Notes: generated by a model from the sequence alone, not told the origin. A stretch of 64,000 nucleotides of DNA from Dryocosmus kuriphilus (GCA_038277395.1 CM076196.1:80160286-80224285), one strand, 5' to 3'. Shown: positions 1 through 12,823, numbered from the stretch's first letter. Program-made: numbers and translations.

Positions 1-5
1 TCTTT

Positions 6-205
6 CCGCCATATTGGATCCGCCATTTTTAATGTTTCTATTTGAACTTGAGATTCATACTCAGCGACCCATAAAACCCCCAGGAACACATTTTGATGCC
101 TCAGGACCAATTTTTAAATTTTGTGTACGCCATATTGGATCCGCCATTTTGAATTTTTGAAACTTAACTTCAGATTTGTAATCAGCGACCCCAAAAACTC
201 CTTGA
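6..205. repeat. Two-copy 121-bp tandem repeat
   Basis: The motif GCCATATTGGATCCGCCATT starts at 8 and again at 129. In both copies it is followed by a related stretch ending in TCAGCGACCC. The second copy is incomplete and fades after about 205. The array may continue to the left of the window. I see no coding capacity; it could be the edge of a satellite or of a transposon with subterminal repeats. Confidence 0.7.
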
Positions 206-2887
206 GCCTTATTATCAGCTTATCAGCTATTGTTAGTCAGTCACAATTACATTTACTGTGTAAAAGTGTTATTTTTTTCAATTTGTTTATGTATAAAATC
301 CATTGCTTTGAAAAAAAAATATTTTCAAGATTTCTTAATATCAAATGATGTTCCACAAAACTTTTAAATTGATATTTGTTCTTGTAATTTGTCGAAAACC
401 ATGTGGAAAATATTTAAAAACAAGGTCAAACAGGTGACTTACATGTATTTCGTTGTGCCGCAAAGGGTTAAGTAGTATAAAAATTGAATAATCAGAGCTA
501 CCGCACTTGCTCTGTTCACTCATTATTTTATCAATTGAGCCACGTGTTTTGGTCGAATGAACCAAAGTGTTTATATTTGGTTACATTACTTAAAACTTTT
601 GGCGAAATCAACGAAATTTTTCTAACCAAAAAATTCTGTTCGGTCTGCCAAATTCGTTGTCCATATAATCCAGAAGAAATCTAGTCTGATACTAATTATA
701 GATTAATTTACTTCTAATTAGTTACATCCAGTGAATTAGTTTTCTATTGAAAATTTTAAAGAGTAAAAAACGATTTCTATCAAGAAATATTTCCGTAATT
801 GATCAATGAAGCTGCTAATTTCTTGGAAAAAACTGAGGCTCTTGAATTAGGATTGCTTCATTAACGTAATTTTCAAGAGTGTAATCGGTGTATGGTATAA
901 TTGCGGGAATATTAGATTATGAAGAATGTAGATTCTTGGCACACTATTCTCTAGCATAGCATCGTCACATTTTCTAAATGGCCTGCTCGTTATCTTCCTC
1001 CTCGCTTCCCTGGAGTCGCGTCTCGTACATTTTAATGTCGTTCATCCCTTCACTGCACCTCGCGGTGGAATGCAGTCAAAACTGTTATTACAGTTTTAAT
1101 TAAACGAAAATTATATTATTTTGCACATCCTTGTCGCATGCCGAAACGCGCCGAGCCATATTAACGTGCAGAGAGTACCTATCCGTACGCATCACAGCCC
1201 GAGGGCTCTCTGTCTCGAATATTAACCCCTCCTTCTTCCTTGCTCATGACACACTCGTGCAGCGAAACTCCCTCAACGGGCCCTCCAACCAGGAACTTTT
1301 CAATTCATGCAACTTTTGCATCAGGGAATTTTCCCCACGTGACGAATTTATTTTTTTGTCTCGAATCGTTTAGCATAAATTGGTAGTAGGGCCTAAGTTA
1401 CCCATAAAAATACTTTAGGCTAATTAGAAATATAGAAATATTTAAATCCTTTTAATGGCGAAAGTGTGTTTTGTCTGTAAAAGCTGATGGCAATGGAACT
1501 TATGTCTTGAGAGCTTTTTAAAAATTGGTTTTATAGGAGAAGAAAAATGCGCGTTTAAGTGGATTAAAAAGCTTTTAGTCAGAATATACTCTTGATCTTG
1601 GTTTGTCACATCTGCTTTATTGTCTTTATCGAATCCCTGCAGGGATCATCTAAAAGGGATATTTCGAGACAAGCTAATGAAAATGATACTTTACTGTAGG
1701 TAGTTAAACTCGTTTGATGGTAGGCCGTAATTCTAAGTGAATGAAATTGGTCGACCGCATTGTCGACACAATGTGATGATGTGAGAGGTAGTTACATAAA
1801 TCTTTTATTTCGCTGAAATTTTAAATCATTAGTTTGCTTTCACTTTATATAATTAAGTTCTGTGTTTTATTATGGTTTTTAATTTATAAATGGGGAACAC
1901 CACTCATTCTTTCATTTACAATTTCCCTTTAATAGAATTAAGTCCTAGTATCTTTTAGTTTCAATTTGGATACCAACTTATAGAAGCGAATTAAGAACAT
2001 TTAAAGAAGTTAAATTCTGGAAGAGTCCTAATTTTAGTTAAAAGAAGTGAATAGAAAACAAACCTATGGTTGTCCAGTCTTTGTTTAGAAGTAGATAGAA
2101 ATGGACGTGTATTTCCGAAGTAACCTAATCTTTGTTTTAAATCGGTAGCATGGCTGGAGATACTCAACCGTTTTTCTCTACCAAGTTTGGGAGATTTTCT
2201 CTGTGTAACCGTCCAGTTAAGCTCGGTGAGTACGTGGGCTCTGGGAGAAAATTATACTTTAATTTGAAAGCTCCTGTAAGAGGAAGCGGATGTGGGGTAG
2301 GTAAGGCATGGGGCTCGGTCGGTTTGATTCCTATGAGTGGGTTCTAAAGCTGCATCGCCTTTGGGCAATGCTGTAATGTAAGGGGTGACCACAAGATCTC
2401 AGCTAGCTATCGAAGTTACTTGGCTTGGTAGAGTATAAGTACAGCAGGTCGTTGGTTAACGGACGGCTTAGTCTACGACAAATTTTGACTCTCGAGATAG
2501 GTATGATATCATCTCATGATGTAATAAGAATACCTAATTTATATATTTAAGGAGGAATATGCGATGAGTAAGATCCAAGATTTTTTAATGCCCTTGAAAG
2601 ATGTAAAATTTATATTAATTCCGCCACATTTAAAAAAATATAAGAATTCTTTACTATTTTTTGTTTAAAATATGAGCTTTTAAAAGAACATTGTGTCTTA
2701 TGGACCTAACCTAGTAGAATCATATAAAGCGGAGATTTCTAATCTAAAATCCAAGATATTTAGTGAGAAAATGTAATAAAGTGTTGAAAAATCTTTCTAA
2801 AAGTCATGAAAAATAAATAACTCAAAACTCACTACCAACTAACGTGTAATAATTAAAAAGTATAGTTCTTCACGACCTTTGATAATA
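206..2887. other. Intergenic or intronic stretch, no recognised gene
   Basis: AT-rich DNA with only short open frames, none longer than about 80 codons and none resembling a known protein. A frame at 2150-2347 begins with ATG but has no recognisable domain or codon bias. No structural RNA or mobile-element ends were recognised. Confidence 0.5.
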
Positions 2888-3278
2888 TGTCAAAATATGT
2901 CTTCTTGGTTAAGGTTAAGATACATTTCAAATTTAAGAAAACGGAGATAATTACAATGATGTATTAAAAATTAAAATAGAAAAAAACATACCTAAAATAA
3001 ATTCAAGATATAATATGTCAACGAAGTTATAATGAAGGAAAATCAATTGTTAACAAATTCCTTGTATAAAACACAAGCCCAGTATTACTAAAACGTAACT
3101 GACAAACTCTGAATAAAGCTTAATAAAAACATTGTTTAAGGACGGACAAACAGAAATGGAGCGAGTCGTATTAAGCACAGAGCTCGACTGAGAAATTTAT
3201 ACCACCCAAGATGGTTTGGTAGCTAAGAAGGTCGTAAAAATTATAGTTAAAACAAGACTGTGTAGATAAGGTAGGAAA

Positions 3279-3740
3279 TTAAGGTATCAAGGGTAAAGGT
3301 TTATATTCAGGCGGGAAAAAATTAGGTTCAAATCTTAAATTCAAATTGTTGTTGATTTTATTGATGAAGAATTTTTCAGCGATTTTTCTCCGAGCCGTGT
3401 TAGATTCCAAAGACAAAACCTCAAGATTATCAAAAACAAAACGGTGACCCAATGACAAGAAATGTTCAATAAGACCGGCGTGTGGTTTGAATTACTGGGA
3501 TTATTAATAGAATTTTTGTGTTCACGTGTGCGAGTATTAAGACATCTACCAGTTTCACCTATGCAGCAACAATTACAATTTTTACAGTTATATTTGTATT
3601 ATATATATATAGATATATATATATAGAGGTTTGTATATGACCTTGATATTGTAAGAACCTAAAATGTGTTGAATTTTTCCAGAGAAGTTATGAATATAAG
3701 GAAGAACTGTGTAATCAGTGAATTTATTTTGAGAATCGTT
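3279..3740 (-). pseudogene. PLE-A C-terminal GIY-YIG nuclease remnant
   Basis: Reading leftward from about 3740 gives the usual PLE linker (LPYIHNFSGKIQ), then a cysteine-rich GIY-YIG half-site, NCCCIGETGRCLNTRTREH. After a one-base frameshift near 3483 it continues as GHRFVFDNLEVLSLESN and KIAEKFFINKINNN, ending at a TAA at 3279. This is the nuclease that nicks the target in PLE retrotransposition. A short AT microsatellite (3600-3626) interrupts the reading frame before the nuclease core. The reverse transcriptase is gone. Its GIY-YIG motif differs from those of the other six PLEs in the window, so it is a separate lineage. Confidence 0.65.
3600..3626. repeat. Short AT microsatellite
   Basis: Alternating AT with one AG interruption, inside the PLE-A nuclease remnant. 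It contributes to breaking that frame. Confidence 0.8.
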
Positions 3741-3840
3741 TTTATTAAGTGTATTAATTAAAAATGTAATTTAATTAAACTTTGTTTCAATTTAATTAAA
3801 ATTTTTTTAAAAATTTAATTAAAAAAATTAATTAAAGCAT

Positions 3841-3959
3841 TCTATTAATAATCCCAGTAATTCAAACCACACCTCTTGTTGAACACTTCTTGTCATTGGT
3901 TCACCGTTTTGATTTTGATAATCTTGAGGTTTTGTCTTTGGAATCTAACACGGCTCGGA
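3841..3959 (+). pseudogene. Inverted duplicate of the PLE-A nuclease segment
   Basis: This plus-strand stretch repeats, in reverse orientation, the minus-strand sequence at about 3380-3520. It encodes the same FDNLEVLSLESNTAR segment. It stops abruptly at about 3959, where mariner sequence begins. An inverted partial copy beside a PLE is typical of how these elements insert. An AT-rich TTAATTAA stretch (3745-3840) separates the two arms. Confidence 0.65.
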
Positions 3960-4667
3960 TGATGATTTTCTCTACTCTATTGTTACTGGAGACAAAACTT
4001 GGGTTGCCCACTACAGGCCTGAAACTAAGAGGCAGTCTCAACATGGGCGCCACACCTTGTCACCCTCCGCCAAGAAATGCAAAACCACAATTTCAGTCAA
4101 AAACATCATGGCATCCGTGTTTTGGGACCATAAAGGCATAATTTTTATTGAATATCTGCCTCACGGGGAGACCATCAACGCGGCAAGATACTGTGAGACG
4201 CTGAAAAAATTGAAAAGGGCGATTCAGAATAAAAGGAGGGTCATGCTGACGAAGGGAGTCTGCCTGCTGCATGACAATGCCAAACCTCACACGGCCAATG
4301 CCACGAAGCAACTCCTGGACTCTTTTGGATGGGACGTTTTGAACCAAACCCCATCTTCACCTGACCTGGAACCTTCAGATTTCCATTTCTTCACTTCCCT
4401 GAAGGTGCACATGGGTGGAAACAAGTTTTCAACGGACGAGGAGGTGAAGGGGGAGGTGGAGAAGTGGGCGAAAGAGCTGGCGGGAGACTTCTTCGAGTCA
4501 GGTATCAAAAAATTGATCCCGCGGCTCACGACTTGCATCGAGAGGGATGGTGACTATGTCGAAAAAGAACTTACATATGTACAAGTGTAAGCAACTATGT
4601 TTTTGTTTTAATACATTTTTTTTTAAGCCTACTTAAATTGAGTACACCTACTTTCTGGACGTGCCTC
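3959..4667 (+). pseudogene. Mariner transposase, 3' half (truncated)
   Basis: An open frame runs from about 3958 to a TAA just after 4587. It holds the first catalytic motif as VTGDKTWV (usual E changed to K), then HDNAKPH, and SSPDLEPSDFHFF. The second and third catalytic aspartates are 34 residues apart, the mariner D34D spacing. The N-terminal DNA-binding half is missing, so it cannot be active. The 3' inverted repeat (CTTTCTGGACGTGCCTC, ending at 4667) is followed by TA, the expected target dinucleotide. The left edge joins PLE-A sequence directly, without a 5' inverted repeat. About 210 codons remain of a family that usually has about 345. Confidence 0.85.
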
Positions 4668-4777
4668 TAATTTTTCTATTTTAAGTTCTAACACATCAAT
4701 GCAATTATCTTCGTTTTCTTAAATTTGAAATGTATCTTCATTTTGTTATATAATTTTTACAGCAATAAACTTTTGAC

Positions 4778-4811
4778 TTGAAGAGGACTCAAAACTTAGA
4801 GTCGAAACGTT
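4778..4811 (+). ncRNA. Degenerate hammerhead motif, PLE-A right flank
   Basis: TTGAAGA, a stem GACTC/GAGTC with an eight-base loop, then GAAACGTT. The first core base is T instead of the required C. It has the layout of the minimal hammerheads known in PLE flanking repeats, but is probably inactive. Confidence 0.5.
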
Positions 4812-4886
4812 CCACGAAATTTTGGCTTTGTTCTACTTTATTCTAATCTTTCTACTTGACCTTAACCAAGAAGACTTATTTTGACA

Positions 4887-6520
4887 CACGTAATAGTTAA
4901 CTTTGAAGCGATGTAAATCAACTTGTTATCGAAAATTGACAAGAAACTTGGCAACAATGTACTGTTAGAAAATTCTTGAAAATTCAGGTACTTCTAAATT
5001 ACAAATGTAACTTTGTCAGGTACTGATAACTGAAAGTGATTTTCATGCACACGTAAATGAAGATTCATTCATGAAAATCATTCTTATCATTTTTTTTACA
5101 TTTTAAACTAGTATTTCTAATTTGCTTTCATAAATGAATGGTGTATTTTTTGTCGTAGTATAATCCACAGATATTTGAAACTATAAATTCCACAGAATAA
5201 TGCAAATAGAATTCAAAATCTCGGCCTATCCTATAAGGTATTGCACATGTATGTAATTTTATTATGCTAGCGTGATTTTGAGATAAAGAATCCACCTACA
5301 AAGTCAAAAAACTTGATCAGTAGTAAATCCAGGGTGAATTGGATCATCTTTTAAACGGGTATATTTTATTAATGTGAAAGCTAAAACGAGCACACTTTCA
5401 AATTATCGTTACTAAATGTTACTGCAAACTGTACATGAAATTTAATGTAAATGAGTGGAAGAAACTTCCGATATATTTGCATTAAAATGCAGTCAGATTT
5501 TTCTAACAGTGTACCTGAGGGTGCCAGTGTGGTGGAAAATCAACTCACTGACTATTTCGAATACCAGCAGGAGAACTAACATGATAATAACAAAAAGTGA
5601 AGTATAATTGCTTCCAACTTCCATGCAATCGCGAAATCTAACAATGATGTTAAGGTACCAATAAAAACTTCACAAATCATATTTAATTAAACTTATAAAA
5701 GTAGGGCTATTGTGGAATGGTATACTGCGTCACTAGGGAGGAAACACAGCATTTGCAGCGAGTGTGAGGATTTCTGCAAGAGCGAAGCGAAAATACCCCC
5801 CTCCTCTCCCAACACCCAAACCCTTTTTACCCTCTCTTTCAAACGTTCTACTACTCGATCATCCCAACTCAGTTGCTCATCTCTCTTCGAAGAACGCCAA
5901 AAGACAGAGACAATTGACATTTAACATTTATAATCCCGTTACATCACAGTTTTTCATCCCGCTACGTCACAGGTCTGAAAAAACTGTTCTGTTTCCTCCG
6001 CTCTACGGGTACTTAAAATCGAGGTTTCCATAGAGTTGTTGTTAAAATATTTTAGTCTATTAACAAGACTTCCTGGTAATGGAAAATTACTTCTTATTCA
6101 TTCATATTGGAGTTAGTATAGGTTGTGTCAGAAAAATTTGCTGTTGGCGCAATGAGAAAAATGCAATTTGCTTTTTCTCTTAGAAATTTCACATAATTTT
6201 GCAATTGAAAGCTGGATATATATGTACATCCAAATGAAACGGGACGAGGTTTTCGGTATGGAGTTACGTAAAGTGGCATATGGCCGGATAAATTCCCGAC
6301 ATTTTTGGCACAGGATGAACCCTCTAAGTTGAAAAACGAAGCACCGGGGCACTTCTGAAGTGGAACTTCGAAAAACTGCTTCTCGAGAAAAACGTATTTA
6401 AGAATGGCGAGTGCCATAAGCGTCAGTGTTCTATTTTATCTTTAAACGCAAAATAAACCCACTGCCGGTTCGTTTCGATGTACTAGAATGGTGCCAAAGG
6501 TACAAGAGAGGGTAAAGTAT
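4887..6520. other. Intergenic stretch, no recognised gene
   Basis: AT-rich with a GC-richer patch at about 5710-6020. Overlapping short frames on both strands there resemble nothing known. A small duplicated motif (CCCGTTACATCACAG at about 5935 and a near copy 25 bases on) is the only structure seen. Confidence 0.45.
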
Positions 6521-6534
6521 TACCTCCAAACAAA

Positions 6535-7380
6535 CTCCGAAAATGGCCAATTTTGAACCTACTTCACAAAAACGCTCGTAACTCTTAAAATAAAATCGAT
6601 AATCTGGTGCCTTTTCATTTTCACTTACCTACACATATTGCAGTATTATGGAATTATCACGAAAGAAATAATCCTCCCCACTCATTTTCATATTTTCTAT
6701 TTTCCAGGTATGATAATGACTTTGAAGTTCCACATATTCCTCTTTAAAAAAACTTATTTCACAATAGAAAAAAATATATAAATTTTTCCGAAAGTTTTCT
6801 GTTTCAGCATTACCTGACTTTAATTTCCTGCACCATCCAACGAAAAAATCTTACAACTATTACAGGAAATTTTCTTTTGAAGGAGCCCAAGAATATTAAA
6901 AAGTGTTTATTATTTCAGATTTTATTTAAAACTGAAGAAAGATAATTTGGACTCTTCTTGCAATAACTTCTTAAAAATTGACAAAATGACTATCCTGGGC
7001 TCGTTTTATTTCAAATTTAGATAGCCTTCAACCTATTTAAGCGAAAAAATTTTAAACTCCGAATTTTAAAAGTCAATAATCCAAAATTAACAAATATAAA
7101 ATGCTGAAAAATGGGAGTCCACTGTCCACATACTGGTAGTGAATAATGCCCACATAAAAACCGAAAATGGCCAATTTTGACCTTATCTCATGAAAACGCT
7201 CATAACTGTTAAAATAAGATAGACAAATTGAGATCCTTTCATATGGACGTACACATATTATGTTAAAATTACTTTCGATTTTATGTTGTAGGTTCTTCAT
7301 TAAAATGATTAACTTTCAATCCATGTTCAAATGTCACATATTACTTTTCGGTACATTTATATTTTTTGACGGGGGTAAAA
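6535..7380. repeat. Old direct duplication, offset about 620 bp
   Basis: AAAATGGCCAATTTTGA occurs at about 6540 and 7164. In both places it is followed by similar sequence (AAAACGCTC, then ACTxTTAAAATAA, then ACACATATT) for about 110 bases. Divergence is substantial, so the duplication is old. No coding potential was recognised. Confidence 0.6.
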
Positions 7381-7449
7381 TTTATATTGACTTTAAATAA
7401 AATATTTGATAGATTTTAAGAAATATAATGTTTTTCAATTTTAATTTTG

Positions 7450-7560
7450 TAGGAAACTTGGCTCTGCCGATAAATTTCTTGGGTAATAATTAAAGCATAA
7501 TTTTCGAGCAGCTGCTGTGGGTTCAAAACCTCATACATGAAAATTTATGCAGAATGTTTG
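7450..7560 (+). repeat. tRNA-derived SINE-like fragment, copy 1
   Basis: TTGGCTCTGC, then a TAATAATT block, then GTGGGTTCAAAACCTC, which resembles an RNA polymerase III B box. The same order of blocks recurs at 8125-8260, so this is a dispersed repeat family and not a lone chance match. Heads of this kind are typical of tRNA-derived SINEs. No A-rich tail or target duplication was identified. Confidence 0.4.
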
Positions 7561-8124
7561 TTTCTCTTTCCTATACTTATTATATTGTACTTTTCTGCTA
7601 TTAGGTGTAGTCTGAGTTCCAGTTGCTAAGTAATATTTTTTAGTATTTTATACATTAGAAAAAAAGAAAAATTTGAATATGTTAATATTAATCAAATCCT
7701 CAAAAATGCAAAGATATTATTCTGAATTTCATGCAGCCTACAATTAAACTTCCAATCAGTAACATAAACATTTTGATTTATGTTTTAATATCTACATTAT
7801 CGTCCATTTTAAATGCTGCCAACTTTAAATTACTTTTCAATTTCGATTTCAGATTTTTTAGTTTTCAATGTTCTAAAAATTGATAGTTCTTAATTTTTGT
7901 ACATTTTCCAATAATTATTTTATTTATTCTTTATTTGTGTAAATATTATTTATCAATTATGTCTTAAAATGTCTTTTGGTCTATCTTAGTTGAAAATATA
8001 GTAAGTAAGTAATTACTTATTCCACCAGAATTAGTTTGCAATTGTATATGAGCCAAAATAGATCATAAAATAATTTAGAAAAAGAATTGGGGGTGGGGGG
8101 TGATTTTAATAATATTTGGGTATT

Positions 8125-8260
8125 TCAATTTTGAATAGGTCAGCCTGGCTCTGCTTTTAAAATTCTTGAGTAATAATTTCAGCAGTTGCGCCGCTGTACC
8201 GGGTTCGAATCTCGTTATGGCGAATGGAAATAAACAGTTTTCATTCTCTTTCATGAAATT
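8125..8260 (+). repeat. tRNA-derived SINE-like fragment, copy 2
   Basis: CTGGCTCTGC, a TAATAATT block, then CCGGGTTCGAATCTCG. The last part contains GGTTCGAATC, a near-perfect B box. It aligns block by block with 7450-7560 and also shares downstream text (TTCTCTTTC). Divergence suggests an old family. Confidence 0.45.
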
Positions 8261-9717
8261 CCCTGTAGTAAATTAATTTAGGAAGCTTTCCTTCGCATGG
8301 AAATTCGGAGGATTACATACTTCGAAATTCACATTTCTTTCAGTTTCTTTGGTAGGAAAATTAGACTCTCCAGAACTTGGATGCTTTACTTGACAACATT
8401 TAAAGTAGAATTGTAAGACACAGATCTAGAAAACTTTGAAGGGTTTTATGTTTTGGATTGAGATTAGAATTTTAAAAAGATAAGAACTAACTTTGAATCG
8501 ACCTAGATTTTTCTAGGCGATTTTTCTTGACTAGGGATTGGAGATAAGAATAATACATTTTATTTATTTATTAAGTTTTGAAAGAGAGATTGACAATATC
8601 TTTCTTTTAATCTGATCAGGTAAAAAAATAATAAAGTAAAACAGACAGCTTGCACAACCAGCAGGTTGTCTGACTATTTGATGTTCATACTACTTAAGAT
8701 ACGGGTAAGTTGCAGTAGATGCACTATATCAGAGTCAGATACGATTAAACAATAAAACACAGGAGACAGAAATTTAAAAACAGGCTAATTTTTTCATTCA
8801 GGGTAGAATTTTGGAAATTCAATAAGAAAGTATCAAACTTAGAATCCTTACTTTTTTGGACCTCGAAGAGAGTACAAAGAGATAAAATTTAAAAAAACAT
8901 GGCATACAATGTAACGCATAAATAATAAAGCAATGGAGATTCTCGTAGGCTGATATTCTTAGCTTTTTTTTGAGTGACACAGAATCAGATTCCAAGATAC
9001 TCAACCGTGAATTATTGGAAGGTAAAGAACCTGTGTCGCGGCTACGTGGAGGTCTGTAGGGCGTATTATCTCGCTTTCGGTTCAATAGGACGGACCGAAA
9101 CAAAGGGTCCACCGGGTAAAATAATGCCAACATTCAGGGACCAGGAACGAATCGAGAAAGAGATATAGGGGCTTCTGTGCTTCCCAGGGTGGTGGTGTTT
9201 GGTTTTCTCCTTGTGTGGGTGTTTATAGACTTGTATGCACTTGTGGGTCCACGTGTCGATGTGTGAGTGGAAAATGAGGAGAACTACGTGAGGGTAGCAC
9301 CTGCGAAGAGTGGAAACAATGGAGGAAATAAAATAAAGCTACGACCAAAGAGAAAGTGGTGTGAGTCAAGGGTGGGGGAGGGAATGACAAAGAGAGAAAT
9401 GAGAGGGGAATGAGAACCGTTATTTAAGACAAAGAGAAAGTTATGAGAAGGCGTTGTTGCGGAAAGAATAGACTTTCCTAGTCAAACGTTTTTTTTTTCG
9501 TATTGGTGGGACTAAAATGCATACGATTTCGTATTTTCAGACTGCAATCTTTTAGACTGTCATTTGTAATTTATGAACTCGAATTTTCTTGGATAATTCA
9601 AGTATAGTCTTTAATTTAGATTTTACAGATTATTTTCAGGACTTTTTTTATTAAAAAATGATTAATACTAAATTATAAAAGCCCTTCAGTCGGGTCTTGT
9701 ACTTCCTCTGAAACGAA
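8261..9717. other. Intergenic stretch, no recognised gene
   Basis: Contains a purine-rich tract on the plus strand (about 9270-9440) and a GC-richer patch (about 9000-9130). Two overlapping frames there (8819-9133 minus, 8974-9168 plus) show no known domain. Confidence 0.45.
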
Positions 9718-9730
9718 AATGATTAAACTT
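9718..9730. repeat. Target-site duplication of PLE-B, left copy
   Basis: AATGATTAAACTT, identical to 13132-13144 on the other side of PLE-B. Confidence 0.85.
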
Positions 9731-9852
9731 TAATTAGGATTTTGAAAGTTTTTTTCATAAACTTTTCAAAATAATTATTTCGGTCTTACGATCATGTTGA
9801 AAAAAACAATTTCCATCTTCATGTAATTGTCAATATTTATTAAAAATCGACC

Positions 9853-9886
9853 AAGTTTCAACCCTTAAACTGTGGGTCTTCCTCAG
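9853..9886 (-). ncRNA. Hammerhead motif, PLE-B left repeat
   Basis: On the minus strand: CTGAGGA, a stem-loop AGACCC...GGGTT, then GAAAC. The base after GAAAC is T, not G, so the cleavage triplet is degraded compared with the right-end copy. Confidence 0.6.
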
Positions 9887-10345
9887 GTCTACATAAAACT
9901 ATAATATAGTGTTAAAAATGTTATTATAGAAAACAAAATTTTTACCTTAAAAAATACGAAGTAGTGTCATGGTTATTTGACATTTTATCTCAAAAGAGAC
10001 TAAAAACATTGTAATAAATCACAAAATGTTATTTTGATGCCTCGAAAAAATTGTTGAGGGATCAAATTTTCGAAAATCGTTTACATTTTTTAAAATAATA
10101 ACTTTTCAGTAGAAAATATTTTCAACAACGGAACAGTACAACAGAATAGATTTTTACATTTTAGGTTATGTGAAGTGGCGGCAGAATTTATGTCACGCGG
10201 TACAATGAGTGACGTATTATTGGTAACCAGATGGTAATCAGTTTCGATGACATTTGCTGACCAATCACATGAAAAACAAATACAGACGATATTGCGCGCT
10301 AAAGACGTGTCGGTTTTAAAATAGTAATTAAAATGTGTAATCTAA

Positions 10346-12796
10346 TTATTGTATGATACTATGATAACATTGGTTAATATTTAGAATTTCTGTTTGTAGA
10401 TTTATAGAGTTATATTTGTATTTATTTATAAAAATAGATTCTAAGATTTTTCTTATTTTTTTGTTTTTTTCTCTAGTTAAAATTTTAATGTTATCAAAAT
10501 TGAAATCAAATGTATGATTAAAATTCCAGGAATTTTGAGATAAACCAGTATTAAAGTTACCAATTCTCACATCTCTTTTGTGTCCAGTTATTCTTGTTTT
10601 CAGTCTTCTACCTGTTTCAACAATATAAATTTTATTGCAATCTAAAAATTTTATTAGAAATACTACATTTGATAGATTTTCCGTTTTTTCTAGATCCTTT
10701 TTATTGTTGATGTAGTTTCCTATGTTATGATCATTTTTGAAAAGAATTTTTATATTATATTTTTTAAAAGTATTTCTTATTCTTTCAGATAATCCTTGAA
10801 TGTAAGGCAAAGTGACCTTTAAATCAGTTTTATTATAGCTTTCTAACCAATGATTGTTTTTATTTGAACCATTATAAATTCCATAAACTCTTTCTTTGAT
10901 GATAGTTTCTATCAGTGGTAAAGGATAATTATTTTGTAATAATATGCTTTTTAGTTGATCCAAATTCGTTTTTTCTAAATTTTATTTCACTAAGTTTTAT
11001 ACACCTGTCTATTAAATCTTTTATTAAACCAATTTTTTGACTAATTTGGTGATGAGAATCAAAATTTAAGTATTTTCCTGAAGAGGTCGGTTTTTTTGTA
11101 TAAATTTGTAATTAAATTACCATTTTCTGTTTTTATTATGGTTAAGTCTAGGAAATTTAAGGAATTGTTTTGTTCAGCTTCTGAAGTGAATTTGATAGAA
11201 TCTTCTATATTATTGAAAATCTGTATTATTTCTTGGATTTTAATAGTGGGAACAATTGTAAATATATCATCGACATACCTTTTGTAAAAAATTGGTTTGA
11301 AACTCAACTGTGATAAAGCTCTCTTTTCCATATGTTCAAGAACAAGATTAGTAGCAACTGGAGAAAGTGATGATCCCATTGGGCAACCCGTAACTTGTTT
11401 GTAGAATTTATTATCAAAAGAAAAAACTGTGTTATTGAAAGCTATTCTGATAGCAGTTAAGATTTCATTTTTCGATATTTTTGTAAGATTTTTATGAAGG
11501 TTCAATTTTTCTTCTATACATTATGAGACTAAATTTAATGGAATGTTATCAAACATCAAAAATACATCTAGAGAGATTAGCGAATGAGTCTTTGGAACTT
11601 TAATATTTTTTATTTTTTCTTTGAAATCCCAACTGTCTTTTATGAATGAGTTTGTTTTGCCTGACACTGGTTTTAAAATTTTTGCTAAATAGGAAGCTAA
11701 ATTGTAAGTTGGAGATCCAATAGAGGAAACTATGATTCTCCAATTTAATTCTGGTTTGTATACCTTAGGAAGTGCATAAGCTTTAGCTACAGTACTATCA
11801 TGAGTCTTTAAATTGTAAGCTACTTTTTCATTTATGTAGGTTTTTTTCTCCGATCTAGTTACAACTTCGTTGCATTTTTCTTCAATTGAAGGAACAAGAC
11901 TAGTTTTAACATTTTTGTACAATAAGTTATTATTTAAAATATTCTCAATAGTTGTGTTATAATCAGATTTGTTAGCAGATACCATAATGTTGCCTTCATC
12001 AGCATTTAAAAAAATTAAATCATTGTTATCTTTTTGATATTTTTGAATTGCTTCTTGAATTTTGTTGTTATGATTGAATTTATGAATTGTTTTGTGATTT
12101 GAAATTTAATTAGTTAACGATTTCCTAATTTTTTGATTTTTTCTCTTCATCATTAATATTTTGTATACAACCCTCAATATTAGCTATTATTTTATTTACT
12201 GGAATTTTATCACATCTATATGGTAAGCCAAATTTTGGTCCCAAAACTAAAGTTTCAGCAATATCATCAGTAATTGGTACATTAGATATATTCTTAAACC
12301 AATTATTAACTTTTATCTTGCTAAATTTGTTTTGTTTTTCTAAAACTCGTTGTTTTAATAAGTTAAATTTTTCAATACATTGATCTCTCTTTATATATTT
12401 CAATTTTTGTAATGATATTTCTTGAGAACTGAAAAAATTAGAAAGTGAACCATCTGTAATATTTCTTTCTACTCTGTACTTTAAAAAATTAGTAAAATGA
12501 ACCAATTCATGGATTTTTTCTACAATAGAGTTAATTTCACAATTTAGAATTTTTCTTTGATAATGAAGTTTGACATTGTTTAATTTGGTAAATATTTTGT
12601 AATTTGAAAAATTTAAATTGAAATTGTTGGTTAGATTTTGAATATGAGAAGGAATTAAGGATTTCTTTCTACATCTTATTAAGAATGTGCGTTGCTCCTT
12701 AATTTTGACCAACCTTCTTTGGAGATTTATCCATTGTGTTAGATCTCGTTTTGGAGCTGCGTCGAAACTTACTTGGATGTAACTCAAGTATTCCAT
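10346..12796 (-). pseudogene. PLE-B reverse transcriptase/GIY-YIG polyprotein, broken
   Basis: Read leftward from 12796. The N-terminal region (12796-12125) contains LQRRLVKIKEQRTFLIRCRK. The reverse transcriptase then shows ALPKVYKPELNWRIIVSS, SLISLDV and GCPMGSSLSP. The catalytic box is KRYVDDIF and is followed by NNSLNFLDLTI. The nuclease has CNKIYIVETGRRLKTRI, in which the G of the YIG motif is V. Breaks: stop and frame changes between 12125 and 11985, an in-frame TAA at about 11515, frameshifts near 11090 and 10965. The catalytic aspartates of the polymerase survive. Closest relative in the window is PLE-C, which shares YKRYVDDIFTIVPT and the TGRRLKTRI nuclease. Non-functional as it stands. 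Confidence 0.85.
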
Positions 12797-12823
12797 AATT
12801 CCAACAACGTGATTGACCTTTAT

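Larger units (their letters stand above)
2888..4886 (-). mobile_element. PLE-A: decayed Penelope-like element with a mariner fused into it
   Basis: Outer inverted ends match between 2888-2960 and 4695-4735 plus 4856-4886 (for example GTCTTCTTGGTTAAGGT against its complement). Inside are a minus-strand nuclease remnant (3279-3740), a plus-strand inverted piece of the same region (3841-3959), the 3' part of a mariner (3959-4667), and a right flanking repeat with a degenerate hammerhead motif (about 4778-4811). The left flank lacks the hammerhead part, so about 120 bp have been lost there. I found no clean target duplication. Read as a PLE because the coding remnant is a Penelope C-terminus and the flank carries the hammerhead signature. 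Confidence 0.65.

Noticed and set aside
2150..2347. 65-codon frame starting with a good ATG
   Set aside because: Too short to judge, no known domain, and no supporting signals nearby.
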